A DNA stretch of 64,000 bases from CAJBVG01 sp943372995 (GCA_943372995.1 CALSAQ010000003.1:389130-453129); one strand, 5' to 3'. Numbered from the stretch's first letter, positions 35,695-44,474 are shown. Program-made: numbers and translations. The notes: generated by a model not told the origin, from the sequence alone.

Positions 35695-36132
35695 ATGAAC
35701 AACGAATTGAAAAAAGAACTTGAAGAAATAGCCCCAAGCTTGGCTAATATCCCAAAAGAGGATATACAAGCACCTGAAGGCTATTTTGATTCTTTTGAGA
35801 AAAGGATGATGGCCAAAATTAAAGCAGAAAACATAGAGCCTGAAAATATCATCCCTCTATTTCCATCAAAGAGAAATTGGTCGAACTATATTGCAGCTGC
35901 TGTGATCTTGTTTTTTATTGGCTTTTCGATTGTTTTGTATAAAATTAATCAAGAGTCGGCTACAAATACATCAATAAATACAACCGCTTCTATAGAAGAT
36001 ATTTATTTATCTGAAATTGATGAGGAAAGTATTATAGAGTATACAAATACACATTCACAAACTAACAATACATCGGAAATCGAATTGTACCAATCATACA
36101 TCGACGAAGAAACTATTATAGAACAATTATAA
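35695..36132 (+). CDS. Single-pass membrane protein, candidate anti-sigma factor
   Basis: This 145-residue protein has a cytoplasmic N-terminal half (starting MNNELKKELEEIAPSLANI and containing APEGYFDSFEKRM), one membrane helix (about 62-82) and an acidic Thr/Ser/Asn-rich outer part. The short motif PEGYF is common in small Bacteroidota proteins next to ECF sigma genes. No zinc-binding anti-sigma motif is seen. The outer part contains an internal repeat (IYLSEIDEESIIE and LYQSYIDEETIIE). Confidence 0.72.
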   Translation: MNNELKKELEEIAPSLANIPKEDIQAPEGYFDSFEKRMMAKIKAENIEPENIIPLFPSKRNWSNYIAAAVILFFIGFSIVLYKINQESATNTSINTTASIEDIYLSEIDEESIIEYTNTHSQTNNTSEIELYQSYIDEETIIEQL

Positions 36133-36142
36133 GATTAATACC

Positions 36143-36592
36143 ATGAAAAGACTATACATCATATTATCACTCATTCTAGTATGCTCTAGTTTCACTCAAG
36201 CTCAAGAAAAAAGAAGAGAAGAAATTGAAGCATTTAGAGTCGCATACTTTACTCGCCAATTAAACCTTACAGCAGATGAAGCAAAAAAATTCTGGCCAGT
36301 GTTTAATGAGATGCAAACAGAAATGCAGAAAATCCAAAAAGACAAGCGTGCTCGTCATCGTACCATAAAACAAGGTATGGAATCATTATCGGATGCTGAA
36401 CTCGAAAAAATGATTAACGACGAAATGGCTGCAAAACAAAAAGAACTAGACATTGAAAAAAAATATCACGAAAAGTTTAAAGATATTTTACCTATGCAAA
36501 AACTAGCACTTTACTATAGAGCTCAAGACGGATTCAAAAGAGAGTTACTCAGAAAACTACAAGATCAACACAAAGCAAAAGACGCTAACTAA
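36143..36592 (+). CDS. Small exported helical protein of the ECF sigma operon
   Basis: This 149-residue protein has a signal peptide (ending FTQAQ) and is otherwise helical and highly charged: FRVAYFTRQLNLTADEAKKFWPVFNEM and a long coil to the end. The LNLTADEAKKFWP segment recalls Spy/CpxP-like periplasmic LTxxQ proteins, so a stress-sensing or chaperone role is plausible but unproven. Its last codons overlap the convergent corA gene by 4 bp. Confidence 0.75.
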   Translation: MKRLYIILSLILVCSSFTQAQEKRREEIEAFRVAYFTRQLNLTADEAKKFWPVFNEMQTEMQKIQKDKRARHRTIKQGMESLSDAELEKMINDEMAAKQKELDIEKKYHEKFKDILPMQKLALYYRAQDGFKRELLRKLQDQHKAKDAN

Positions 36593-37491
36593 AGCCAATC
36601 TTTACGTTTAAACCAAACATAGATAATTAAGGTTATGGTTGCCATCAACAACATAGAAAAACCATAACCATATTTCCAATGTAACTCTGGAATAAAATCG
36701 AAATTCATTCCGTATACTCCCACAACAAAAGTTAGTGGCATAAAGAATACGGAGAATATGGTTAATACTCTAATTACTTCATTTGTTTTTTGAGCAGATA
36801 TAGATAAATAAAGCGATAGTAAGTTATTAATATCTTCATTCAACTGATCGTAAATAGTAACCTGTTGAATATAATTATCTTTCATTTCTCTATACATCGC
36901 CTCTCTCCTATTCCCCTCTGCAACTTTATTTGTCGTATCATTTGAAAGAGTAAGTATTCTTCTAATTACAGATACTTTTCTTTTAATATGATATAATGCT
37001 TTTAATAGATTAGGTAATTTTTTCTTCAAGAAAATTCTACTCTCATAGAAATCAATTTCTGATGCAAGCTTATCAGCTGGGTTATCGAAACTTAATATCG
37101 ACGAATTAATTACGTGTAATAAAAACTGATGTTTATCGGTACACTTCCCGTTATCAATATATTTCAATTTCAACTCTTGAAGCAAGGGTTGTTCTGTTCT
37201 ATGTACTGTAATGATTTTATCAGAGGTAATAAAAATGGAAATTTTACGCGTTACTTCCTGAATAGTATCCGCATCTGTGGTTTGTTTGGTATCATAAACT
37301 CTAGTAACAATAAAAATGGAATTCTCCATCTCTTCAAATTTTGGGAGATGATCTGGCTCAAGGCAATCTTCAACCGCATTGGGGTGTAGTTTATGCTCTT
37401 TGGCTATTGCATGTAACTCATTTTCGGTGGGATTGGTAACATCAATCCAAAAATTATTGACTATTTCAATTGATTTAATTCCAGCTTCCAT
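36589..37491 (-). CDS. corA: CorA-family magnesium/cobalt transporter
   Basis: This 300-residue protein starts at ATG 37491; the apparent longer frame begins inside the -7 box. It has the large cytoplasmic N-terminal domain and two C-terminal helices with the CorA signature YGMNFDFIPE between them (GMN near 263). It forms a pentameric magnesium channel in the inner membrane. It is divergent from the aminotransferase gene with only 43 bp between start codons. Confidence 0.92.
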   Translation of the reverse strand: MEAGIKSIEIVNNFWIDVTNPTENELHAIAKEHKLHPNAVEDCLEPDHLPKFEEMENSIFIVTRVYDTKQTTDADTIQEVTRKISIFITSDKIITVHRTEQPLLQELKLKYIDNGKCTDKHQFLLHVINSSILSFDNPADKLASEIDFYESRIFLKKKLPNLLKALYHIKRKVSVIRRILTLSNDTTNKVAEGNRREAMYREMKDNYIQQVTIYDQLNEDINNLLSLYLSISAQKTNEVIRVLTIFSVFFMPLTFVVGVYGMNFDFIPELHWKYGYGFSMLLMATITLIIYVWFKRKDWL

Positions 37492-37494
37492 ACT

Positions 37495-37502
37495 CAAATG
37501 TA
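37495..37502 (-). promoter_or_regulatory. Predicted leaderless -7 element of corA
   Basis: The minus strand reads TACATTTG, then three bases, then ATG. Transcription should begin at or next to the start codon. The divergent aminotransferase box lies 21 bp away. Confidence 0.55.
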
Positions 37503-37523
37503 ATCAACGATAAGGATATTTTG

Positions 37524-37531
37524 TATTTTTG
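37524..37531 (+). promoter_or_regulatory. Predicted leaderless -7 element of the aminotransferase gene
   Basis: TATTTTTG is followed by three bases and the ATG at 37535, the same spacing as at the corA start on the other strand. Confidence 0.55.
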
Positions 37532-37534
37532 GGC

Positions 37535-38719
37535 ATGTTATCTAATCGTCAATTATTTTTATTGCATAACGCTCAAACTACTGAGATGCCGTTGATGCTC
37601 GAAATTACAAGGGCATCTGGGGTGTATTTATACGATAAAGATAATAAACAATACCTCGACTTAATCTCTGGGATTGGGGTTAATAATATTGGGCATTGCC
37701 ACCCAAAAGTTGTTCAAGCCATTAAAGATCAAGCCGACCAATACCTCCACCTCATGGTTTATGGAGAATATATACAATCGCCTCAAGTAAAATTTGCAAA
37801 GAAATTAAGCGACTGCTTACCTCCCTCTTTAAACTCTGTTTATCTATTAAACTCTGGTGCCGAAGCCATAGAAGGTGCAATGAAACTATCGAAGCGAGTT
37901 ACTGGCCGACATAAAATCATGGCCTGTTACAATTCATACCACGGCAGTTCTCAGGGAGCATTGAGTATTATGGGTAACGAAGAATACAAACTAGCATACC
38001 GTCCGCTTTTACCAGGTATTCATTTTATTCGTTTTGGAGAGATGGATGACCTCAAGTACATTACTTCAGATTTTGCTGCAATCTTTATAGAAAGTATACA
38101 AGGTGAAGCAGGAATAAGAGTGGCAAAGTCCGAATATTGGAAAGCTCTTAAGCAAAAATGTAAAGAAACAGGTTGTCTTTTGGTATTGGATGAGATTCAA
38201 ACTGGTTTCGGTAGAACTGGTAAAATGTTTGCCTTCGAACATTATAATATTATACCAGATATTTTGGTATTGGCTAAAGGAATGGGAGGTGGAATGCCTA
38301 TTGGTGCTTTCATTTCCTCTAAAGAAAATATGCACACGCTCACCAACAATCCCATCTTAGGGCACATTAGTACCTTTGGAGGTCATCCCGTTTCTTGTGC
38401 TGCAGCATTAGCTACACTAGAAGTATTACAAGAAGAAAAACTAGTAGAGGGTGTAAAATACAAGTCCGAGCTGTTTAAAAAATTACTCGTTCATCCGAAA
38501 ATTAAAGAAGTTCGTGGCGAAGGATTAATGTTGGCGGTACAATTAGAGAGTTTCGATTTCAATAAAAAAGTGATTGATAAATGTATTGAGATGGGTGTAA
38601 TTACCGATTGGTTTTTACATTGCTCCGATGCGATGAGAATTGCAGCCCCACTTAGTATTAGCGAAGAAGAAATTATATTCGCTTGCAATACCATCCTAAG
38701 CGCAATCTCTCAAACCTAA
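37535..38719 (+). CDS. Class III pyridoxal-phosphate aminotransferase (acetylornithine/ornithine type)
   Basis: This 394-residue cytoplasmic enzyme has the class III pattern: DLISGIGVNNIGHCHP near 40, NSGAEAIEGAMKLS near 108, LVLDEIQTGFGRTG near 210 (Asp binding the PLP nitrogen) and the lysine loop ILAKGMGGGMPIG-like VLAKGMGGGMPIGAF near 244 (Schiff-base Lys). Acetylornithine, ornithine and related omega-amino substrates are possible. No arginine-pathway gene is adjacent, so the substrate stays open. Confidence 0.88.
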   Translation: MLSNRQLFLLHNAQTTEMPLMLEITRASGVYLYDKDNKQYLDLISGIGVNNIGHCHPKVVQAIKDQADQYLHLMVYGEYIQSPQVKFAKKLSDCLPPSLNSVYLLNSGAEAIEGAMKLSKRVTGRHKIMACYNSYHGSSQGALSIMGNEEYKLAYRPLLPGIHFIRFGEMDDLKYITSDFAAIFIESIQGEAGIRVAKSEYWKALKQKCKETGCLLVLDEIQTGFGRTGKMFAFEHYNIIPDILVLAKGMGGGMPIGAFISSKENMHTLTNNPILGHISTFGGHPVSCAAALATLEVLQEEKLVEGVKYKSELFKKLLVHPKIKEVRGEGLMLAVQLESFDFNKKVIDKCIEMGVITDWFLHCSDAMRIAAPLSISEEEIIFACNTILSAISQT

Positions 38720-38728
38720 TATCTTACA

Positions 38729-39787
38729 CTACTTCACAACATTGATAGTACCATTTTGAAATAGATACTTATTGTTTAATGCATAAGCTTCTATTTGGTA
38801 TACATAAGTACCATCGGTTGCTACTTGACCTCCGTATTTACCATCCCAACTTAAATCATTTATATCATTTGATCTGAAAACGATTTGTCCCCAACGATTA
38901 AAAATTCTTAGCTCACATGATTTTAAACCTTCTGGTAATTTCATTACTAACTCGTCGTTGATTCCATCACCATTAGGACTAAACACTTCAGGAATCAGGA
39001 AAGGATATTTAGTAGCTACATCAAAAGAATAGGTTTTTATATTATCACAACCTAATTCATTTTTCATGTATAGACCTACTTTATTTGTACCTGCTGAATC
39101 GAATATGGTAGTAAATGTTCTGTCTTTAGTTGTATCTATCCTACCATTAATAATCCAATAATAATCGAATGGGTAAGCTGAGTTAAAAGTAAACGTTACT
39201 TCTTCATCAATTTTAGGATATAAAGGACTCCAAGTAAAAGATGGTTTAGGTGTAGGTAAAACTTGAATTGTTATAAATGCTGTATCCACAGCATCTCCAT
39301 TGTAGTAAACAACACAATACAATGTTGTTTCTTTATATACTGTAACTGATATATCTTGTGTAGTTTCCCCAGTAGACCATTTGTAAATTAAATCTTTGTA
39401 AGTAGTATCTTCAGAAGAAGCGTACAATTCCACTCTTTCACCTTCACATACTAATCTCTTACCAAATATATAAGGGAAAATAACTCTTCCTTCCTCTACC
39501 TCGTACCAAACAGTATCTCCTTTACATCCGTAAACACTTGTTTCTTGTACACCTACTTTATAATTATTATGATTGGGTATCCAATCGACAACTACTGATG
39601 TTCCAGTAGAAGCTCCCTGAAATGTTCCACCAACAACAAACCATTGATATGTAGAATTTAGGGTTGGGGTGATGCTATATGTTTCACTTGATTGACCCGG
39701 ACCACCACCCGATGATTGTGCGGATGCAATGCTGCTGCAAAGCATCCCCACTATCATGGATAATAATATTTTCCAGATTCGAATCAT
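38729..39787 (-). CDS. T9SS type B (gliding-motility C-terminal domain) surface protein
   Basis: This 352-residue exported protein has a signal peptide (ending SSIASAQ), PKD/Ig-like beta domains with a YKWSTGETTQDI motif, and a C-terminal T9SS type B domain (about 265-352) with the hallmark PEVFSPNGDGINDELV and FNRWGQIVF. Such proteins are exported by T9SS and often act as adhesins or are linked to gliding. It follows a small PKD-like protein gene and is probably co-transcribed with it. Confidence 0.88.
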   Translation of the reverse strand: MIRIWKILLSMIVGMLCSSIASAQSSGGGPGQSSETYSITPTLNSTYQWFVVGGTFQGASTGTSVVVDWIPNHNNYKVGVQETSVYGCKGDTVWYEVEEGRVIFPYIFGKRLVCEGERVELYASSEDTTYKDLIYKWSTGETTQDISVTVYKETTLYCVVYYNGDAVDTAFITIQVLPTPKPSFTWSPLYPKIDEEVTFTFNSAYPFDYYWIINGRIDTTKDRTFTTIFDSAGTNKVGLYMKNELGCDNIKTYSFDVATKYPFLIPEVFSPNGDGINDELVMKLPEGLKSCELRIFNRWGQIVFRSNDINDLSWDGKYGGQVATDGTYVYQIEAYALNNKYLFQNGTINVVK

Positions 39788-39838
39788 AGTGAATTAAGTT
39801 AATAAGCTTCAAGAGAGCGTAGGGCTTACAAACGTTTC

Positions 39839-40462
39839 TTAATGTAAAATACTTGAGGTTACAGGTTTCGGATTTACAGTAATCACCGCTGAACCGCTTG
39901 TTGTACCTGAGCAGAATTTATTGCTCACCGAAACTAAACTATATGTTGTAGTTACTGGTGAAGTTCCTGCGGCTGGTATGGTTGGCGACGGGTTGAATGT
40001 AAATGTATTTGATGTATGATTTGTAACAGTACTTACTGTAGTGCCATCTGTGTAGCTAAATGTCCACGGACCAACACCAGTTAACGAAATCGTTACAACC
40101 GGATTAGGGTCATCAAAACACATCGCTGACGTTCCTGATATTGCTGCTGTAGTAAGTGGAATAACCACAACATCTAAACTTACTGCATCACCCACACAAC
40201 CAGTACTAGAAGTCTCTTGTACTTGTAGTGTATAGGTTCCAGGTGTAGAACCCCAGTTCACAGTAATAGCGTTACCAGTGGCTGCGCTTAAAGCTCCACC
40301 GCCTGATAAAGTCCATGCATAAGAAGACCCTACAGTGTTGGTAACGCTATAAGGGACTAGTGTAGAACTTACACATACCGTATCTGGGCTTTGTGCGAAT
40401 AGATCTCCTGCACTCATTAACATGAGTAAAGAAATAGAAAGTAAGTAGTAAACTTTTTTCAT
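39839..40462 (-). CDS. Exported PKD-like protein without a sorting domain
   Basis: This 207-residue protein starts at ATG 40462. A signal peptide (ending GDLFAQ) is followed by Ig/PKD-like modules: SSYAWTLSGGGALS and a second domain ending TVNPKPVTSSILH. The protein stops at a position where longer relatives continue with more modules and a T9SS tail. The neighbour at 38729 also opens with a related segment (TYQWFVVGG, VVDWIP), so the two may be products of a duplication or of a gene split. How it would be exported beyond the periplasm is unclear. Confidence 0.75.
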   Translation of the reverse strand: MKKVYYLLSISLLMLMSAGDLFAQSPDTVCVSSTLVPYSVTNTVGSSYAWTLSGGGALSAATGNAITVNWGSTPGTYTLQVQETSSTGCVGDAVSLDVVVIPLTTAAISGTSAMCFDDPNPVVTISLTGVGPWTFSYTDGTTVSTVTNHTSNTFTFNPSPTIPAAGTSPVTTTYSLVSVSNKFCSGTTSGSAVITVNPKPVTSSILH

Positions 40463-40590
40463 GACCAATTTTTTTTGGGGATAAACAATTTTGCTTTGGG
40501 TTTAGCTTGTTTATCGTAAAAACCTACGAAATGGTTACAAAAAAAGTTTTCAAGAAAATAATTTTTTTGAAAGGTAAGTGTACTAGATGT

Positions 40591-41502
40591 TTAGAAAGCT
40601 TTTTGCCTTTTTACGAGGTAAGTATATAAAATTTCGTTGAAACCTTTTCGTGCATCTGCACGTACAAAATCTATTTGCTCTAACTGGCAACGATTCGTTA
40701 TGGCCTTTAAATAACTATCCATACGAGCAACATACTCTTGCTGTATGCTTGAAGTATGCAACTTTATTTCTTCTCCGCTTTCTACATCTACAAATAGATA
40801 TGGACGGTTCTCAAATTTGAAATTTAATTCTGTTTGATGATCTGAAACATGAAATATAATAACCTCATGTTTATTGTATCTTAGGTGTTGAAGTGCATCA
40901 AAAATTTTATCTCTCTCTTCAATATCTTCAAACATGTCTGAAAAAATTACAACCATCGATCTTCTGTGTAATTTTTCTGCTAATTCATGCAAGGATTTTG
41001 AAATTGATGTTTTCTGTTGTACGGGTTTATCAACTAATACTTTTTCTAACTCCGAATAGATTAGCTTCTGATGCATTGTTGCAGAACGTGCATTTGTACT
41101 AAGTTTAATCTCATCTGAAAACAACGTTAATCCAAAAGCATCTCTTTGTGATTTCAACAGCTCGGTTAATGCTGCAATACACATAATAGAAAATTTTATT
41201 TTATTCCATTTCTGTTCTGGATAATACATCGAACTAGAAACATCTAAAACTAACTGACATCTTAGGTTTGTTTCTTCCTCATATCTTTTTACGTACATCT
41301 TATCTGTACGTCCAAAAAGTTTCCAATCTATACTTCTGATATTTTCACTAGGGTGATACGGACGGTGCTCTGCGAACTCTACTGAAAATCCGTGAAACGG
41401 ACTCTTATGTAAGCCTGTAATAAATCCTTCTACAACTTGTTTGGCCAAAATCCCCAAATTTGTTTTGGGAACTAATTCCTCTATTTGAATAACATCCTCC
41501 AT
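40591..41502 (-). CDS. DUF58 (VWA-like) domain protein
   Basis: This 303-residue cytoplasmic protein has the DUF58 core HPSENIRSIDWKLFGRTDKMYVKRYEEE near 50-78 and a VWA-like fold with LVLDVSSSM near 85-93 and VVIFSDMFED. DUF58 proteins are usually found beside MoxR ATPases; no moxR is in this window. It starts 14 bp after the LytTR response regulator and may be transcribed with the two-component genes. Confidence 0.88.
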   Translation of the reverse strand: MEDVIQIEELVPKTNLGILAKQVVEGFITGLHKSPFHGFSVEFAEHRPYHPSENIRSIDWKLFGRTDKMYVKRYEEETNLRCQLVLDVSSSMYYPEQKWNKIKFSIMCIAALTELLKSQRDAFGLTLFSDEIKLSTNARSATMHQKLIYSELEKVLVDKPVQQKTSISKSLHELAEKLHRRSMVVIFSDMFEDIEERDKIFDALQHLRYNKHEVIIFHVSDHQTELNFKFENRPYLFVDVESGEEIKLHTSSIQQEYVARMDSYLKAITNRCQLEQIDFVRADARKGFNEILYTYLVKRQKAF

Positions 41503-41516
41503 AATACAAATATATA

Positions 41517-42212
41517 CTACTTTCCTTCTAAACGTATATAAAAGTCGTCTTTGTATGTATCCCCAATAGGAATTCCTTGCTCGTTTATATAAATTCTATT
41601 CTTCTCAATGGAATTGATCTTCTCTAATGAAACAATATACGATTTATGAACCCTTACGAATCGTTTTATTGGCAAAAGCTCTTCCATCTTTTTCATGTTC
41701 ATTAGCGTAAGTACTCTTTCTGAAGTTGTATAAATAGAGATATAATCTTTTAATCCTTCTATGTATAATATGTTACTCAAATCAATCCTAATAATTTTAT
41801 GCTCAGTTTTTATAAAGATATGATCCAGCTCATCACCGTAATTACCGACACCAGTATTTATATTTTTATTTGAGAATAGTTTTTCGCAAGCTTTAGTAAA
41901 ACGATCGAAAGATATAGGCTTTAAAAGATAATCAACAATACTGTGATCGTATCCTTCCAAAGCATACTCCGTATATGCTGTTGTTAAAATAACTTTAGCT
42001 TTATTACCTAACAGCTTCATAAACTGTATGCCTGTTAGTTCTGGCATCTGTACATCTAAGAATATTAACTCTACCCTATCGCGCTCAATCGACGAGAATG
42101 CTTCGATAGGATTAGTATATGTATTTACCAATTGCAGGCCTTCTGTTTTAGAAACATAATCACTTAAAATTTCAAGAGCTAATGGCTCATCATCAACAAT
42201 AATACATCTCAT
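41517..42212 (-). CDS. LytTR-family response regulator
   Basis: This 231-residue regulator has a receiver domain (about 1-120) with the phosphoacceptor Asp in ELIFLDVQMPELTG near 54 and the conserved Lys in YLLKPISFDRF near 103, then a LytTR DNA-binding domain (about 135-228) with RVHKSYIVSLEKINSI. It is one base downstream of its sensor kinase. Its likely targets are the direct repeats in the 43255-43470 region. Confidence 0.92.
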   Translation of the reverse strand: MRCIIVDDEPLALEILSDYVSKTEGLQLVNTYTNPIEAFSSIERDRVELIFLDVQMPELTGIQFMKLLGNKAKVILTTAYTEYALEGYDHSIVDYLLKPISFDRFTKACEKLFSNKNINTGVGNYGDELDHIFIKTEHKIIRIDLSNILYIEGLKDYISIYTTSERVLTLMNMKKMEELLPIKRFVRVHKSYIVSLEKINSIEKNRIYINEQGIPIGDTYKDDFYIRLEGK

Positions 42213-42213
42213 A

Positions 42214-43254
42214 CTACAAGTTTAATTCTAAAGATACTTTATATTGATTATCTTCTTGTGTTGTTTCTAATTTAAATCTTTTTGGATATAATAATTCTAA
42301 TCTCCTTAAAATATTTTTCATTCCAATACCACTCGACTCATCTTTATTTCCCTCACGTATAGTATTCACCGTTTTAAATTTCAACAAACCTTTATTTACT
42401 TCTAGTACAATAGATACTGGGTTCTTTGGGTTGATAACATCTCCATGCTTGAAAATATTCTCAATAAATGAAATTAACAACAAAGGCATTACTCTATAGT
42501 TCTCTTGATCGATACTTATTCTTGCTGTAAATTGTATATCGTCTTTATACCTTAATTTATGTAAATCGATATAACTCTCTAGGTATTTAATTTCGTCTTT
42601 TAAATCTACTTTATAGTCTTCACTTTCTTTAAGCATATACCTCATAATTTCTGAAAGCTTTAATATCGCCTCTGGAGTTTCATCCGATTTCTTATAAGCT
42701 AATGCATAAATATTATTTAAAGAATTAAATAAAAAATGTGGATTGATTTGAGATTTTAAAAATTGAAGTTCGGCTTGTGTTTTTTGAAATTTTAATTCGT
42801 TTTGCACTTGTTCATTCCTAAACCAATCAGCCATGACTTTATACACTGTGCTCAAAAAAATCATAAAACCTGAAGGTATTATTGTACTTAGAGTGTAGGG
42901 CCAAAAGAGCTTAGGTATTTCTTTGTTCATTGGTCCAACCGCCAAATAATAATCTTTATAATAATATGCTATAAAATACTTTATAAAAGCATAAATAACA
43001 ATTAAGCCTATAACACTAAAAACAAATCGCCAATAATACTTTCTTGATGCAGTAGAAGGAAAAACAAATAATAAATTAACATAGAAAATGGAGATATTAA
43101 TTAAACCATAAAGACCAAAATGTACAGCAATAAACATTTTGGGATTGGCAATCTTCTCAGATTTAGCAACATTTTCTCCTACACTTAATAATATAAACGA
43201 CATTATTAATGTCCAGAATAGCAAATGCGCTCCAATTAATATATACTTTCTCAT
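42214..43254 (-). CDS. LytS-type sensor histidine kinase
   Basis: This 346-residue membrane kinase has four membrane helices in the first 150 residues with almost no extracellular domain, as in sensors that read membrane or transporter state. The His_kinase region has FLKSQINPHFLFNSLNNIYA (phosphoacceptor His near 173), and the ATPase part has LLISFIENIFKHG and SSGIGMKNILRRLELLY. Its signal is unknown. The gene is divergent from the small protein/ABC operon. Confidence 0.9.
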   Translation of the reverse strand: MRKYILIGAHLLFWTLIMSFILLSVGENVAKSEKIANPKMFIAVHFGLYGLINISIFYVNLLFVFPSTASRKYYWRFVFSVIGLIVIYAFIKYFIAYYYKDYYLAVGPMNKEIPKLFWPYTLSTIIPSGFMIFLSTVYKVMADWFRNEQVQNELKFQKTQAELQFLKSQINPHFLFNSLNNIYALAYKKSDETPEAILKLSEIMRYMLKESEDYKVDLKDEIKYLESYIDLHKLRYKDDIQFTARISIDQENYRVMPLLLISFIENIFKHGDVINPKNPVSIVLEVNKGLLKFKTVNTIREGNKDESSGIGMKNILRRLELLYPKRFKLETTQEDNQYKVSLELNL

Positions 43255-43306
43255 ATCCTATTTATACCCTAAATCTAAGTTAAGATGAATTTCCAGTTTT
43301 CAAATT

Positions 43307-43338
43307 ATCGACAAACGCCCTTAAAACATCGACGAATG
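43307..43338 (-). promoter_or_regulatory. Direct-repeat pair facing the sensor kinase operon (predicted LytTR site)
   Basis: Read on the minus strand, CATTCGTCGAT (43338-43328) and CGTTTGTCGAT (43317-43307) are direct repeats, 21 bp start to start. They lie 53-84 bases before the kinase start codon. A -7-like TAGATTTA (minus strand, 43280-43273) would place them at about -40 to -70, suited to activation. Confidence 0.6.
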
Positions 43339-43378
43339 GAGTAAAACCCCAAAAAAGGATTTAAACGTCTGTTTTAGG

Positions 43379-43410
43379 TCGTTTATATGTATGCCGAGTG
43401 CGTTTATCTA
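43379..43410 (+). promoter_or_regulatory. Direct-repeat pair facing the small protein/ABC operon (predicted LytTR site)
   Basis: TCGTTTATATG (43379-43389) and GCGTTTATCTA (43400-43410) are direct repeats, again 21 bp start to start. They share CGTTT[A/G]T with the minus-strand pair and point the other way. They lie about 60-90 bases before the start of the 34-residue protein, with a -7-like CATTTTTG near 43441. Confidence 0.6.
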
Positions 43411-43470
43411 GTTTATATTGTAGCCTTTCTATAGTCTTTACATTTTTGGTCAACGAAAACAAATAATGCT

Positions 43471-43575
43471 ATGGAAAGTAGAAAAATTGACCTCATCTTA
43501 CCTGCAATTGGAATTGCTCTTATTGCTAGTTTAATTGTATTGATTCAAGGAATTCACCATGTATTAAGTATATGA
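43471..43575 (+). CDS. 34-residue single-helix membrane protein ahead of an ABC transporter
   Basis: This very short gene begins MESRKIDLILPAIGIALI and ends IQGIHHVLSI. Residues 8-27 form one hydrophobic helix; the N-terminus is charged and the tail carries two His. Its TGA overlaps the ABC ATPase start in an ATGA junction, so translation of the transporter is probably coupled to it, which argues that it is a real gene. It could be an accessory subunit of the transporter, a leader peptide, or the exported or sensed peptide itself. No homologue is recognised. Confidence 0.65.
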   Translation: MESRKIDLILPAIGIALIASLIVLIQGIHHVLSI

Positions 43576-44474
43576 ATAATGCTATAGAAATTAGAGCACT
43601 TAGTTTCCAATATGGTAAACAAAGTATTTTAAAGAATATCAATTTAGATGTTCCAGTTGGTAGCATCTATGGTTTCATTGGACATAATGGTGCAGGGAAA
43701 ACCACCACTATTAAACTTTTGCTAAACCTTCTTAGTTCCCAAAAGGGTCAAATAAAAATATTCGATAAAGATTTATATACTCATCGAAACGAAAGTTTAG
43801 CAAGAATAGGTGCTTTAGTAGAATACCCTGGTATATATGCTCACCTCAGTGCTTTTGAAAATTTAAAAGCAAAGGCTATACTATTGAATTGTTCAAATGA
43901 TAGAATAAACGAAGTACTAAAACTAGTTCGCTTAGACCATGTAAAAAACAAAAAAGCTGGTAAATTCTCCCAAGGAATGAAACAGCGTTTAGGTATTGGG
44001 TTAGCTTTACTCAACAACCCTGATTTACTTATTCTCGACGAACCTACTAATGGGTTAGATCCCGCAGGTATAGTTGAAATAAGAACCCTAATAAGCGATT
44101 TGAGCAAAGCAGGGAAAACTATATTTATCTCTAGTCACTTACTTTCTGAAATGGAAAAATTTGCCACCCATCTCGCGTTAATCGATAATGGAGAAATAAA
44201 ATTCAAAGGAGAACTTGGGGATATTCATAAAAATAAAAAAATGCAAGTCTATATTATTTGCGACGATTATGTACGCGCAACCTATTTATTATCCGAAAGA
44301 GGTATTCCATTCGAATTAAATGAAAATGGACTAATTGTAACAATTAGTGAAACTATTAGCTCTTCTGAAATAAATAAGATTTTAGTTTTCGGTGGTGTCG
44401 ACATTGAATTACTAAAGCCTGTACAAAATTCATTAGAGCAATTGTTTTTTGAACTTACAAATTCTAACGCATGA
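43572..44474 (+). CDS. ABC transporter ATP-binding protein (BcrA/NatA-like)
   Basis: This 300-residue cytoplasmic ATPase has Walker A GHNGAGKTTTIK near 37, signature FSQGMKQRLGIG near 135, Walker B LLILDEPTNGLDP near 155 and the switch His in FISSHLLSE. The C-terminal 80 residues match the extra domain of BcrA-type exporters for peptides such as bacitracin or lantibiotics. It overlaps the permease gene by 4 bp. Confidence 0.92.
   Translation: MNNAIEIRALSFQYGKQSILKNINLDVPVGSIYGFIGHNGAGKTTTIKLLLNLLSSQKGQIKIFDKDLYTHRNESLARIGALVEYPGIYAHLSAFENLKAKAILLNCSNDRINEVLKLVRLDHVKNKKAGKFSQGMKQRLGIGLALLNNPDLLILDEPTNGLDPAGIVEIRTLISDLSKAGKTIFISSHLLSEMEKFATHLALIDNGEIKFKGELGDIHKNKKMQVYIICDDYVRATYLLSERGIPFELNENGLIVTISETISSSEINKILVFGGVDIELLKPVQNSLEQLFFELTNSNA

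Noticed and set aside
40591..41502. MoxR/DUF58/VWA chaperone cluster
   Set aside because: Only the DUF58 gene is present; no MoxR ATPase or partner VWA gene lies beside it.
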